A stretch of 64,000 nucleotides of DNA from Elmis aenea (GCA_947652605.1 OX393578.1:41793470-41857469), one strand, 5' to 3'. Numbered from the stretch's first letter, positions 1-10,845 are shown. A program made the numbers and translations. The notes: a model not told the origin generated them from the sequence alone.

Positions 1-603
1 AGAAGGTCGGGTTATATCGGACGGTTAAGCTTTTTTACTATTTGTGAATTTGTTAAAGGCTCAATTTGACCATACTACGCATCAAAGCATACTTAGATAT
101 GTTGTACAAACACCCATAAAAGCAAATACCCCCAGGGGGAAATTTTTTACCATTTTTAGGCAATCGAAAAAGACCTTACTTTTTGCCCATTCAAAAAGTT
201 AGAGGGTTATATCGGATATGATTTAATGTTTAGAAAATTACATATTTTTGGTTATCCAAACAAGTTTTTATTACTGTCCAGGCCTGATCAGATTTAAGCG
301 TAAAACATTAAAAAAATTATTTCTTGTTGCTACCAATACACTTAGAAAGTGATTGTACTTATACGTTTAAGCAGGATCAGCACTCCAAACTTAGCTTCGT
401 CCACGATAAAACACTCTCTAAACAGAAAAAAACTTTATTGCTTTGACACACGGAAACGACGCATTCTAATGTAGTGTGCGTTTCCCTTCTACTAGTTGCT
501 GTCAACATCCAATATCGCGATAGGTGCCTCTGTGCATGGCAAGTGCCCGAAAAACTACTTGTCCGATATTACCCGCTGTCCGATATTACCCGACTTTCCC
601 CTA
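1..603. mobile_element. Non-autonomous pogo-like element (left tip outside window)
   Basis: Terminal inverted repeats are visible. The window opens with AGAAGGTCGGGTTATATCGG, and the complement of 561-603 reads TAGGGGAAAGTCGGG followed by TAATATCGGAC. The unit ATATCGGAC recurs near 11-23, at 208-218 and twice at 561-590, so the ends carry several subterminal copies of one short motif. The right end is bordered by TA (602-603), as in Tc1/mariner/pogo elements. A few bases of the left tip lie before the window. No transposase is recognisable inside. The layout matches the elements at 14874-15761 and 27424-30227, the latter holding pogo-type coding remains; assignment here is by that analogy. 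Confidence 0.5.
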
Positions 604-1586
604 CTCATGCACCGTTTGATCTAGCGTATCGACGCCGCCTTTTGTCTCGTTATAATATAGATTTACATCAGATTTATTTTTGTTTGCGATATCTACTTGA
701 TTGGTATGGTGCATAGTAGACAAAAAAATAACAGCATGGTTTTTTCTTGCCACATACGAAACCAACGTCACATTTTTAAAAAAATTGGTAACGCCTCATA
801 TACAGAGACAAGGACAAAAAGGGTTAGCTAAACATCACATTGAAGCTGTGAAGAATGTTGCAGGGTCCAGTCAACAAGTTTCAGCCAAAAAAAAAAATGA
901 ATTTGTGGTAAAAAAAAAGCGGTGCCATACACACAACACAAAACAGTGATGAATGCAATCAAAATGTCTGTTGAGAACATTCCAAAAAAGCACAATTTGA
1001 GTCAATTGTTTTAATAAATAATGTTTATTACGTGTAATAAAATAAACGTTTTTCTACTTTATTTTAATAAAATATTGAAGATTTTCGGATGCGTGTCCAT
1101 TGGACACTACTGGACAGTTACGTTACAAAAGCTTACTGGGCGGTTAAGGGTTAACTGTTTTCAATATACTCAATTTCGCATTTTCTAAGGTTTCGCACAA
1201 CAGCAATTCTTCCCTTTACTAGCTTTTTATTCTATTATATTTTAAATCAGCAATTTTCAACGTCTAATCGCAGTTACACATTAACTTGCGAAACATTTTA
1301 TTAGACCTACAAAAGTTTTAAAGGATTATCACAAACATAGGTAAGGACATTAAAAAAATGTTTGCAACGACGACACATTTTTCCAACCAAGCAGAGATGA
1401 AGCAAAATGTATCAAAAAGTCGTACGCAATTACTTGGTTACAATGGTTACCCATTGAAATCAGCAGTGCTTTTAGGATGCATGATGCAGCGTAGGAGCTA
1501 AAATTGAGGATTAGATAATAAATGGAATGTGAACGGCTAAGATAAAAAGAAATTCTTCTTGACCTTTACTTGAGCCCTCGATAATC
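604..1586. other. Intergenic, no gene recognised
   Basis: AT-rich sequence with only short open frames (for example 701-949 on the plus strand) that show no family motif, no signal peptide and no convincing splice sites. Short GC-richer text near 1080-1150 may be another decayed repeat. Confidence 0.5.
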
Positions 1587-1588
1587 TA

Positions 1589-2499
1589 ACGGGTGGCGCA
1601 AAAGTCATCACCCTATCGAATGATGGTCGGATTTTTGCAAATGGGATCTTCTCATCGCGATTTTGACATTTGTGAAGTAAAAGGCAGAATACACTTAGAC
1701 AAACAATGGATCGCTATACTCGTCAACAACGAGGAATAATTGTGACAATGATTTTGACAAATAATCTCGGTCGGTGGTTTTGGCTCAACGTGAATTTCGT
1801 CGTCGATTTCCTGGTCGTGTGGCACCAACTGGTTAAACAGTGAGGCGTTTAGCCGCTCGCCTCGAGGAGACTGACTCAACACGGGACCGTAGCAGATCTG
1901 GTCGGCCCCGGAGCAGCCGTTTAGTCAAAAAATACTCCTGTGTGGCTGCAGATGTCCAAAAAGACCCTGAAACATCCACCAGGCGACGGGCGACGCAATT
2001 GGGCATCAGTAGACGGTCTTACCAGCGAATTTTATTGAAAGACTTGAGGATGTTTCCCTGCAAAGTGCAAACCACACACACAGAACGATGGACAATGAAC
2101 ATTTTGAGGCAAGCATTTACCGGACGTTTACATTCTCGTTTTGGCGATTTACACTGGTCCGCAAGATCACCCGATTTGTCAGTTTTAGACTTCTTTCTTT
2201 GGGGATTTTTGAAATCACGGATCTATACGAACAAGCCACAAACCTTGGAAGCCCTAAAGGAGAACATCCTACAAGAAGTGATCAATTTATTGGCAGATCG
2301 CAGATGAAAAATGCTATAAAGCGAGCCCAAATGTGCATCAACTCTGGCGGCGGCCATTTGACTGATATAGTATTCGCGACTTAATGGAAAAAAAATTAAA
2401 TGTCTTAATAAACATAATCAATAAACAGAACCAATTATTTTTATTTACAAACAAAGTTACTGCCTTAAGAAATCGAGTGAGGACTTTTGCGCCACCTTG
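1589..2499 (+). mobile_element. Tc1/mariner element, internally deleted
   Basis: Inverted termini share GGTGGCGCAAAAGTC: 1592-1606 on the plus strand and the complement of about 2482-2497. TA dinucleotides flank both sides (1587-1588 and 2500-2501), the normal Tc1/mariner target duplication. At 0.9 kb the element is shorter than the usual 1.2-1.4 kb. The missing part is the centre of the transposase (next entry), so this copy is non-autonomous. Confidence 0.85.
1705..2384 (+). pseudogene. Mariner-type transposase remnant, catalytic core deleted
   Basis: The coding relic starts with MDRYTRQQRG at 1705 and reaches the main open frame at 1840-2307 after a frame change. That frame carries the helix-turn-helix/linker region (RSRSGRPRSS, about residues 18-27) and a second DNA-binding segment with RRRATQLGISRRS and ILLKDL. 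It then jumps directly to the C-terminal SPDLSVLDFFLWG with the last catalytic Asp, followed by LKSRIYTNKPQTLEALKENI. The first two catalytic acidic residues and all sequence between are gone. Near 2300 the reading moves frame again to the tail CINSGGGHLTDI. A transposase cuts and joins the element ends in the nucleus; this copy cannot. The family is the common insect mariner/Tc3-like group, recognised from these motifs. Confidence 0.85.
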
Positions 2500-2723
2500 T
2501 AGAAATAAAAAATGTCGAACATTGTGTGTTTTTAGCATTTAGCCCCTCAGGTTGGTAGCCTTAACAATATGACCCTATTGCGCCTTTCTTAATGGAAGTG
2601 GCTGAAAGTTTTGACACCAAAAAAAGTTACGAAAGTTCGCATTTAAAGAAAAGTTAACTTTGGCCTAAATCGTACGCCCTTTTAGGGCCCTTTGGTTTAA
2701 AAAAAGCTTGCCTAACTCTGCTT

Positions 2724-5700
2724 TTAGCCAATGTTATGATTACCTGTATTTCCATTAACGGGATTTCTTCCTGGACGACCGTTAACAGGACGACCATTTG
2801 GAAAACCATTTAATGGATTGTAACCAACTCCTACACGACCTGGGAATACACCCGGATTTCCAATACCTGGATTTCCATTACCCGGATTACCATTACTTGG
2901 ATTGCCATTACCTGGATTACCCGGGTTAGTTGGTTGACCATTTCCTTGATTTCCATTATTATTAGGTTCATTATCTGATCCTTGCTTACCTTCCTCAGTC
3001 TAAAGGTCATAAAGTAAAATAAATTACTTTTAGCAAATTCATTTGATCATATTACTAATCGCCTTTGTCTATTGATTACAATTCTTACACAAAGCTCATA
3101 AAACACTTTGAAAATATGTTATAATTTACTAATTATTACATTAACAAAATGATTTAAATTATATCGGTTTTTGCTGATTTAAGATACATTTTGAGTTGTA
3201 TAATGACTTTGACTAATGAGAATGACAGCTTAAACTTCTTGTTAAATATCAGACAAACAAAAAATCTACACGCCCTTGAACTACAAGCTGCAGTTTTTTA
3301 CGAACGTAAACTCGTATTGCAAAAGTTATACCGTCTTTTGTGTTTTAAACTTTTATATGTGACTAATGTAAATAACTAATAATATAAAACATACAGGGTG
3401 TCCCCGTTATCACCGCAAATATTTTAAGTGGTGATAGAGGACCTTTTTCTAAGAAAAAATTTCAAGTACAATTTTTTTCTAAAATCAAATGCTAAGCAGT
3501 TACTTGATTTTTTTACACTTCTGCATTTAAAAGGCTCTGTCGCCGAAAATATCAATTTTATCGTAAAATATTTCAATAAGTGTTCAAAATGACCTCCAAC
3601 ATTTTCAGTTCATAATCGCACTCTCTTTAAAAGCATTTTTAAATACAAAATCATTTCTCGGAATTATTTTTTTTACACTCTGTTCCTTATTTTCAGCTTT
3701 TCCGGAAAATCGGTTTGATTTTCCAAAAATTTCACTTGACCAAAGTTGTAGCCCATAAAATTTGCTATCCGGAATGAGCCGTCGGTTTTTTTGTACAACC
3801 TTTCGTTTTAAAGATATAGCGGTTGCAAAGTCAAAGAAGCAATTAAAGTTTTTACATTATTTACATTTTTTTGTACAAACTGCCTTATAACTTTTAAACC
3901 ATTGCCTGTAGACAAAAAATGATTGTAATCAAGTTTGTAGAGAATTTCTTGATCTATTAAACAGCTGCAAGATATTTTACGATAAAATTGATATTTACTG
4001 TGACAGAGCCTTTTAAATGCAGAAGTGTAAAAAAATTAAGTATAATACTCCTAGTTGATATCTGCTTAGCATTTGATTTTAGAAAAAAATTGTACTTGAA
4101 ATTTTTTCTTAGAAAAAGGTCCTATAGCACCACTTAAAATATTTGCGGTGATAACGGGGACACCCTGTATATCTAAAGTAAAATAACCAGTTAAAAAAAA
4201 GTTTTATAAATTTTCGGTTTTAAAATATTGATGCAGTTTATTAGAATAAAGATAAAGATAAAAATTATGTGAAATTGGCTACAAAACTAAATACAAATTG
4301 TTATTATACTTTTCAAAAAACACTAAGAACAGCTTAAAATAATGCAGCCTTAGTAAAACAAAATAATTAAAACAATCAAATTGATGGCAAACTGTATGTT
4401 AGTAGGTATAATAAATTATATAAATAGTCCATCAGTAACAAACATTACTTTCCTTACCAAATAAACTTTACAGATCAATACATCTTCGAGGTTTACTTAA
4501 AACAAAATTAAAAATTGTAATTGCATAAATTTTACGACATACTATACTTTTTTTCAGGGCTTCGAACCGGAACTGAACCGAAAATCGGAAAAAAACCGTT
4601 ATTTTTGTCGGAACGAAAACCGGAACTGAACCGGAAAAAAAATATCGGTTTATTACGGTTCGGTACATGTTCAACAAACTCGCGCGTTTTGTTTAGATAT
4701 ACATGTTTCGTTTAATAAATAATTATATTATCATTATATGTTATATACTTCTATTTCCTATTATTATACCAAATAAAAACATAAAACTCGGAGCTGAACC
4801 GAAAACCGAAAAAAAACGTTATTTTTTCCAGAACGAAAACCGGAACCGAACCGATATATATATTTTTAATTCAACCGGAACGAAAACCGAAACGAAAAAA
4901 AATACACGGTTCGAAGCCCTGCTTTTTTTAAAGACGGATTAATGTGTTCATTTAAAAAAAAATGGAGGAGTAAAATTTTAAAAAAAGAAAAGTTATTAAA
5001 GGTTTTATTAGTCTTACATTGTCACCTCCTGCCTCCGGATTTTCTGAACCCTCTTTGGCTGACGTTAAAGCAAAAATTGCAAGACAAACTATGAAAATCT
5101 GTAAAGAAAAACACCAAACTATCATAAAAACAATATATAATAATATTACTAACTTTATTTAGCATTAATTTTGTCATTTTAATACTTTACAAGGAACATA
5201 CACACTTTGATGAAGGTGTCAGTTTTGACAAGTACTTCTTTTAATTTTTAAAATACAGTTAAGTAGTGGAAGAAACTTTAAAAACATTAGGGTTATTCAT
5301 ATAGTAATATTGCATTAAAACCCGTACTTAAAACCTTGACTCTCAGACCAAACAACATTACATTAATTATATAATACTTTTTAACATTGTGGGAATCTTA
5401 GCTACTTTTTTAAATGTCGCAATAGATTATTTTACCCATATCAAAAGTATGTTCTATATTTTTAACTATGTTGTTACCGGCATCTTAAGAAGTAGTGTTG
5501 TTTGTGTTTAGAAACCAATGGAAACGACATTGTATTCAATTAGTTGTTCTTTTTTTAATTTTAATTCTGTGACGTATTAAATAAATATAAAAAAAGGATT
5601 TCAAATTATATAAAATTAGTAAAAAAAAAATATTTTGTATTAAATTAGATAAATTATATGGTACACTATTAAATAATTTCCAATAATTGATGGATTGGCC

Positions 5701-6465
5701 TCCCTGTCTTTTAATTTAATTCAAAATATATTTGTGTAATAATAATAACTCAAGTATAGGTATTTAAAGGTAGTTTAAAAGTTTTTTAAAAAGTTATGCT
5801 GCTAGTCAACATAACAATGGGTACTATGGCAGATCAATATCCCAAAATCAAATTTATTGACTACGGGCAATAAATCATTGCAAACCATTTTACACAACAT
5901 GGTTCAACCATTTCAGAAAAATTTAATCCAATACCAAATAGGACGCTTTAGTTTATAATTTGTAAAATACATGATTGAGATATTTTACACCAAAAAACAA
6001 TTGCGTTTACTATTATTTCCTGTTTAACCGTATAAGAACAGTTGAACATCACAGTAGAACATATTGCTTTCTTAAACAATATTTGCCACAAGTAAAATTT
6101 ATGAAACCTGTATTTTACGCGTTATAACCTGGAACTTTTTTAAACACTCGATACTCAGACATTTTCCCAGTCATTTCAAAAAAAAAAACTATTCCCCTAT
6201 AATAGAAAGCATTGCACATAATTAGGCTACGGTATATTATTTTCTAGGACTAGTTCATTATTAAAATTCAAACGTTATTAGTACAATTTTTGGTTTCTTA
6301 AATTGCGCTAAAACAACATTTTTTTAAATTAAAACACCTTTTTTAATTAGGAAAGGCTACTTTTAGGCAAAATCTTGTAAAAACAGGGTCGATTGTGTTT
6401 AATGTGCACTTATAACGTTATAACAAATACCTTAGATATCATCTACTAAGACAACGTACCTTCAT
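2724..6465 (-). CDS. Small secreted Asn/Gly/Pro-rich protein, 3 coding exons
   Basis: Spliced gene, read by eye. Exon 1 is 6465-6460 (Met-Lys, then donor GTACGT). Exon 2 is 5098-5018 (acceptor TTTACAG, donor GTAAGA). Exon 3 is 2999-2724 (acceptor CCTTTAG, stop TAA). All introns are phase 0 and the product is 120 residues. Residues 1-16 form a signal peptide (MKIFIVCLAIFALTSA). The mature part is acidic at first (KEGSENPEAGGDN), then runs of NPGNG/NGNPG, then an Arg-containing tail with NGRPVNGRPGRNP. It lacks Cys. No family is recognised; secreted structural, salivary or defence roles are all possible. An upstream ATG gives a 3-codon frame just before the chosen start. Intron 2 holds two transposons (3392-4169 and 4555-4921). 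No canonical polyA signal is seen within about 200 bp of the stop. Confidence 0.75.
3392..4169. mobile_element. Long foldback element, TACAGGGTGTCCCC family, in intron 2
   Basis: Begins TACAGGGTGTCCCCG and ends with its complement, CGGGGACACCCTGTA. The outer ~200 bases at each side mirror each other, including TCACCGCAAATATTTTAAG at the left and its complement at the right. The central ~390 bases are not palindromic and show no coding motif that I recognise. TA at the tips fits a Tc1/mariner-type target. It lies in intron 2 of the Asn/Gly/Pro-rich peptide gene. Confidence 0.85.
4555..4921. mobile_element. hAT-type MITE with perfect 8-bp target duplication
   Basis: Termini CAGGGCTTCGAACCG (4555) and CGGTTCGAAGCCCTG (to 4921) are perfect inverted repeats. 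The 8 bases CTTTTTTT flank both sides (4547-4554 and 4922-4929). The interior repeats variants of GAACCGAAAAC and CGGAACGAAAACC, subterminal repeats of the sort bound by hAT transposases. Length 367 bp, no coding potential, so mobilised in trans. It sits in intron 2 of the peptide gene; the perfect duplication suggests a fairly recent insertion, although the flanking T-run makes this duplication less informative than the others. Confidence 0.88.
5099..6459. other. Intron 1 of the Asn/Gly/Pro-rich peptide gene
   Basis: Very AT-rich. Donor GTACGT at 6459 and acceptor TTTACAG ending at 5099 define it. I see no element termini, coding remains or RNA genes inside. Confidence 0.6.
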
Positions 6466-6536
6466 CTTGCTAATTTTTCATTATTGTTCACTCAAACTTT
6501 TCTCTACCACTACCCGGATACAGGTAACCTGCGAGG

Positions 6537-6543
6537 TATATAT
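6537..6543 (-). promoter_or_regulatory. TATA box of the Asn/Gly/Pro-rich peptide gene
   Basis: On the minus strand the sequence reads CACATATATACC, about 72 bases upstream of the start codon at 6465. A start site about 30 bases downstream (near 6508) would leave a leader of roughly 40 bases, like the paralogue-type genes further on. No clear initiator is seen. Confidence 0.5.
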
Positions 6544-6869
6544 GTGGGTTAGTAACACAGTAATCTCTTATCAATGTAAAACAGGCATTAAAGCACAAAC
6601 TGTTTAACATTAAAATTCATATAGTCCAAGTTCAAGCCAAATGTAAAAATTATATTTACTTACCAAAAAGTTGTTATGCCCGATACATTTGCACATTATC
6701 TTGTCTACGTGCTACTTAGTCACCTAATTTGAGTGACAAAATTACCCGAAATTGTACCATATTTGACATTTGGGTTTTTTGTTTATAAACGAATTTTATT
6801 TTAAATCCAAGGACAGTAAATTACTTTATGTAAATAATACGTTTAGTAGTTTTTGTTTAAAACATGGTA

Positions 6870-7118
6870 CAGGGATGGAAAACAAAACGGAAAGGAAGAC
6901 GATAAACGAATTAACCGAAATATTTATCATAACCAAAACCAAAAACGAAAAAATTTTTTTTTTTCAAGTTCGAGATTAAAATCGAAATTAATTATTTGTA
7001 CTACCATCGGTTTGGTCACTACTTAAATTTTATTTATTAAGACTATTTTGATTTACCGTTTGTTCTTAGGGGACTTCCCAAGGCCGTAAAATATCTCACT
7101 TGAATTAAGTGAGCTTTA
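6870..7118. mobile_element. hAT element left-end fragment, interrupted by Harbinger
   Basis: Starts CAGGGATGGAAAACAAAACG, close to the terminus of the complete hAT element at 53102. It also shares that element's internal hairpin CTCACTTGAATTAAGTGAG (here near 7096-7114; near 53251 with one change). The Harbinger element starting at 7119 is inserted just after this hairpin. Text matching the hAT continuation (TTACTTTTCTC) resumes near 8915 and then breaks off at a Crypton fragment. No right end is found. Confidence 0.6.
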
Positions 7119-7563
7119 AGGTCAATACACATTATAGGTACGCTCTCGCTCCAGTCGCGGTCCACTCTCGCTCCACTCCCGGTCTAGTGTATTCACACTG
7201 GCCGCGCTCTAGCCGCAAGCTAGGCGCGAGCTAGACGCAAGCCAGACGCATGCCAGCCGCGCTCCAGTAGCGGTCAGTACTCATTCGCTACAGTGTATTG
7301 TATACAGATGCATGAATACATGCAAATTTAAGCAATAAATACCTTTTTATAGTAGCGTTATTGCTTGACGCAGATGAAAAGCATACCAAAAAGATAAGAA
7401 AATGGGTACATCCTTTGTTAAAGCGTCGAAAGTTGGGAGAATTTTACACTTTCTTTCCGCATTTGGCAGCTGATGATACGAAATTCTCGCAATATTTTAG
7501 GATGTCTAAAGATAAATGCAAATTACAAAATCATCGTCGTTTATGTTGATTCATATGGACTGA

Positions 7564-7922
7564 CAGAAGCGGATTTATCACAAGACTTGATAGGCTATAT
7601 AGCCTACGTCGGCAAATTTTATGGGTCAGCAAATTAAAGTTAAATCCGTCCAAATAATTAAAAAAATTAATAATAATAACACTCAGATATAGATATTTAC
7701 TTATGAGGTGCCGACCTATACGAAAATAGAGTGGTAAAATTCACAAACTCTCCGGTTTTTGGGGGCCCAAAAACACAGCAGGAAAAACCATTATAGTTTT
7801 ATATGGAATAGAAAACTTTTTCAAACAAAAACGAGAACTTTTTTTAAGTTTATATATAAAAAAATTATAGGGTGGCGAAAATGTATTAGCTAACAGGCGG
7901 CAAAATCATAAATCCGCCACTG
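7564..7922. mobile_element. hAT (Zaphod-like) MITE nested in Harbinger
   Basis: Left end CAGAAGCGGATTTATCA, right end the complement of CAGTGGCGGATTTATGA. Flanks TGGACTGA and TGGATAAA agree at 5 of 8 positions, so a target duplication may have decayed. No coding remains. The terminus type CAGTGGCGGATTT is known from non-autonomous hAT elements of arthropods. Confidence 0.55.
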
Positions 7923-7991
7923 TGGATAAAGTAGTGGTATATTTGTAATAATAATATGAACGTCCGTCATTGTATTAGTTTCGATATCGAA

Positions 7992-8150
7992 GAAATAAAA
8001 ACTCTGGATTTACTGGAATGGTTATCTTTATTTTTTTACGTTTTTAATCCGACGTTTTGAGGAAGGAGCTCATAAAATTATGAGCGAAACGTCAGATTAA
8101 AAACGTAAAAAATAAAGATACCGTTCCAATTAATCCAGAGTTTTTATTTT
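7992..8150. mobile_element. Palindromic MITE nested in Harbinger, flanked by a 13-bp direct repeat
   Basis: A 159-bp near-palindrome: left arm AATAAAAACTCTGGATT and ATCTTTATTTTTTTACGTTT, right arm their complements. It is flanked on both sides by TTTCGATATCGAA (7979-7991 and 8151-8163). The flanking repeat is itself palindromic, so either a target duplication or part of the host site could explain it. It separates the N- and C-terminal Harbinger remains. Superfamily unknown. Confidence 0.6.
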
Positions 8151-8925
8151 TTCGATATCGAAACTAGGGGTATATTTGCTTCATTAAATCTTGGGGACTT
8201 TTTACAAAATGGTACTCTTGAAACTCTTGATGTACCAGAAGATAAACCTCTTACAGGAACTAAACAATCAGCACCGTTTGTTATCGCTGATCCAGCTTTG
8301 CTATTGAAAAAATATATTATATGATAAGGCCATCCTACACTACAAGTTAAAAATAAAATCGAAAGAAGAAATTTTAATGAAATATTATCGCGTGCACGTA
8401 GAATGGTTAAAAATCCATTCGACATATTAACACTAAAATTTAGAATTTACAATTTATTGACCACAACCAACACAGGAATTTTAAGACATTTACCGAGAGA
8501 AGAAGGAAATTCTACAACTGCAGCTTTTGAAGTAAGAGACACGTTTGCAAGATCCTTTGATTCCGATGCTGGTTCTGTTTCATGGCGAATAAATATGATT
8601 TGAAAAATTACGTTACCATTATCTTTTAATAGTGGTGAATTTATATTATTAAAAAATTTTGTATGCATTTTCCAGACTTTTTAAACGCCTTTTAAGTTTA
8701 TTTCTATTTTTTTCTTCCATGTCGTACAAATCTGCTTTGTTGAAAACCATTTTAATTAAAATTACTACTAAATACTAAAAATATATATAATGCCACAATC
8801 TGTTCGCACTGACGTAACGCCTACAAAATAGAATGCGTTGCATTTTGGAGCGGGAGTGGAGCGAGAGCGGACCGCGACTGGAGCGAGAGCGTACCTATAA
8901 TGTGTATTGACCTTTTACTTTTCTC

Positions 8926-8977
8926 AGACCAGACGCGGCCGAAAAAGTTACACGTTTTGGCCTTGATACATAAATAA
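8926..8977 (-). mobile_element. Crypton terminal fragment
   Basis: The minus strand reads AATAGTTATTTATGTATCAAGGCC and continues to AACTTTTTCGGCCGCGTCTG. This matches the left terminus of the intact Crypton near 21726-21780 and the end of the deletion derivative near 52175-52222. Only about 50 bases remain. Confidence 0.65.
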
Positions 8978-9334
8978 CTATTTTCTTATAAAGTCATGAC
9001 CAGCAAAGGTTTCTATTTAAAAAAATATAAGTTAATATCATATCTCAAAAGTCAAAGTCGCTAATAAAATTTTAATTTTGTTTTTAAATTAAGCATATAC
9101 ATTTGTTCTATTTTAATAAATTAATAAGGAAGGTAGAGTAATTTTTTCAAAAATGATAAAATATCATTTTTCGTCTGTAGTGCTAAAATGGAAAGGGACA
9201 TAAAAAATCTGATTATATAGGCGTTCTTATCTTACAAAAATAGCCCAAGAGACCAAAATCAGATTTTCGCTAACTATTACGGTAACCGATAATCGATATA
9301 CCCCGTAAAACATTCGAATTTGGTCCTACCTGTA
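8978..9334. other. Intergenic, nothing recognised
   Basis: AT-rich, no open frame with family motifs, no terminal repeats seen. Confidence 0.5.
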
Positions 9335-10845
9335 TACAGGGTGGTGCTTTTTTCGATGCTCACCATTGCTATCTTGGAAACGGTAAGAGATACCAGGTCG
9401 GTTAAATTAGAGAAAAGTTGCACATTTTTATGGCGATTGAGAATCTGAAAAGAAATCCTGGATATTTTGATTAGTTTTTGATTTATTACAAAAAAACTGA
9501 AAAATGTGATTTTAGAAAAACATTATTATCTTCCCTACCATTGACGCTATTTCATTTAAACTTGGTAACTGTATGTTTTTGACCGTTTGATGGCGTCAAC
9601 AGAAATTTTCTAAGCCTTCTAGATTTCAAGTTGCGATAGTCAACTTTTTTATATCTTATGGCCGCCATATTGGATTTTCACACCATCAGACAGACAAAAA
9701 AATTAGCTTTTCAGATTGGTAACCAACATCCTTTTTTCTTTCAAAAAACCTTGTTGAAATTTGAAAATTTGTATAAATAATCTATAAAATCGTGAATGTT
9801 CTGAAAAACAATTGAAATTATAATAAAAATAAAAGTGACACAATATTTTATAGGTCTAATAAAATAACGACATGACAATAAAATTAAAACACCAGATAAA
9901 TAATTATTTAAATTGTTTAAAGTGCGCCCCGTTATGTATGATGTAGTGGTTAGTCCTCAAATTCATTTCGTCCACTGCCTTTAGGATAGTTTGTCTCGAA
10001 ATTGAGACGAAAGCATTTTTGATTTTACGGCGAAGAAGTTAAATATTTTCCGTTAGACTTGCATAAAAAGCATCAATGTAAAAGTAATCCATAGGCGTTA
10101 AACATGGCGATCGCTGAGGCCAATGAACAGGACCAAACGTACCAAGTCATGAATTTTGAAAGCGTACATCTAAATTAATATCCTTTTACAATGCGGGAGT
10201 TGTGAGTACCAGCTCCTTCTTGCGAAACTACTGATGATTTTGAATTGTTAATAATGGCAATTCGCCTTACATATCTTCTAAATATGTTTCCAACAATCTT
10301 AATTTCGTTATCATTAGACCAATAAAATGTTCTGTAGCTTTTTTTTATATCATAGTTTCAATTGTTTTTCAGAGCATTCTCGATTTTATGAATTATTTAC
10401 ACAAGTTTTAAAATTGCAACAAATTTTTTGAAAGAAAAAAGGTATGTTGGTTACCAATCTGAAAAGCTAATTTTTTTGTCTGTCTGATTGTGTAAAAATC
10501 CAATATGGCGGCCATAAGAAATAAAAAAGTTGACTATCGCAACTTGAAATCTAGAAGGCTTAGAAAATTTCTGTTGACGTCATCAAACCCAGGACAGTCA
10601 AAAACATAAAGTTACCAAGTTTAAATGATTTAACGTCAATGGTAGGCAACATAGTAATATTTTTGTAAAATCACATTTTTTTGTTTTTTTGTAATAAATC
10701 AAAAACGAATCAAAACATCCAGGATTTCTTTTTGGATTCTTAATCGCCATAAAAATGTGCAACTTTTCTCTAATTTAACCGACCTTGTATCTCTTACCGT
10801 TTCCAAGATAGCAATGGTGAGCATCGAAAAAAGCACCACCCTGTA
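9335..10845. mobile_element. Long foldback element, TACAGGGTGGTGC family, with mariner-type coding relic
   Basis: A 1.5-kb element beginning TACAGGGTGGTGC and ending GCACCACCCTGTA. The arms of about 490 bp (9335-9820 and 10355-10845) mirror each other with occasional mismatches; both contain AGAGATACCAGG/CCTTGTATCTCT-type text and CAGACAGACAAAAAAATTAG or its complement. The loop of about 530 bp holds a decayed transposase on the minus strand (next entry). This links the foldback family to Tc1/mariner-type elements. Confidence 0.88.
9870..10255 (-). pseudogene. Mariner/Tc-type transposase C-terminal relic in foldback loop
   Basis: Reading the minus strand with frame changes gives EGAGTHNSRIVKGY (near 10225-10180), then GPVHWPQRSPCLTPMDYF (near 10135-10080). 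LRRKIKNAFVSISRQ, ILKAVDEMNLRTNHYIIHNG and AHFKQFK follow, with a stop near 9900. The block W-P-x-R-S-P-x-L-T-P-x-D-x-F is the C-terminal catalytic signature of the superfamily; the Asp of SPDL is replaced by Cys here. The N-terminal half is absent, so the relic is non-functional. Confidence 0.75.

Larger units (their letters stand above)
7361..8625 (+). pseudogene. Harbinger-type nuclease (DDE transposase) remnant
   Basis: The N-terminal block at 7361-7549 reads RKWVHPLLKRRKLGEF and then FSQYFRMSKDK, the signature start of PIF/Harbinger transposases. The C-terminal half resumes after the two insertions: GIFASLNLGDFLQNGTLE from about 8168, then FVIADPALLLKKYI, tandem stops at 8321-8326, then LSRARRMVKNPFDILTLKF from about 8385 and RDTFARSF near 8540. 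This matches the GGIFASSNLG ... RLSRARR.VENAFGILA.RF order known in the family. The central part with the first catalytic residues is missing. No companion Myb-like second protein was found. Inactive. Confidence 0.85.
7119..8913 (+). mobile_element. PIF/Harbinger element, decayed, with two nested insertions
   Basis: Long inverted termini: AGGTCAATACACATTATAGG followed by TACGCTCTCGCTCCAG at 7119, with the complement ending at 8913. Similarity runs for more than 60 bases. TTA occurs next to both ends, in line with the 3-bp TWA duplication of this superfamily, but one base is ambiguous. Coding remains of the nuclease are present (next entry). Two other elements lie inside (7564-7922 and 7992-8150). 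The hAT copy at 53102 gives an empty-site comparison for the insertion point. Confidence 0.85.
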
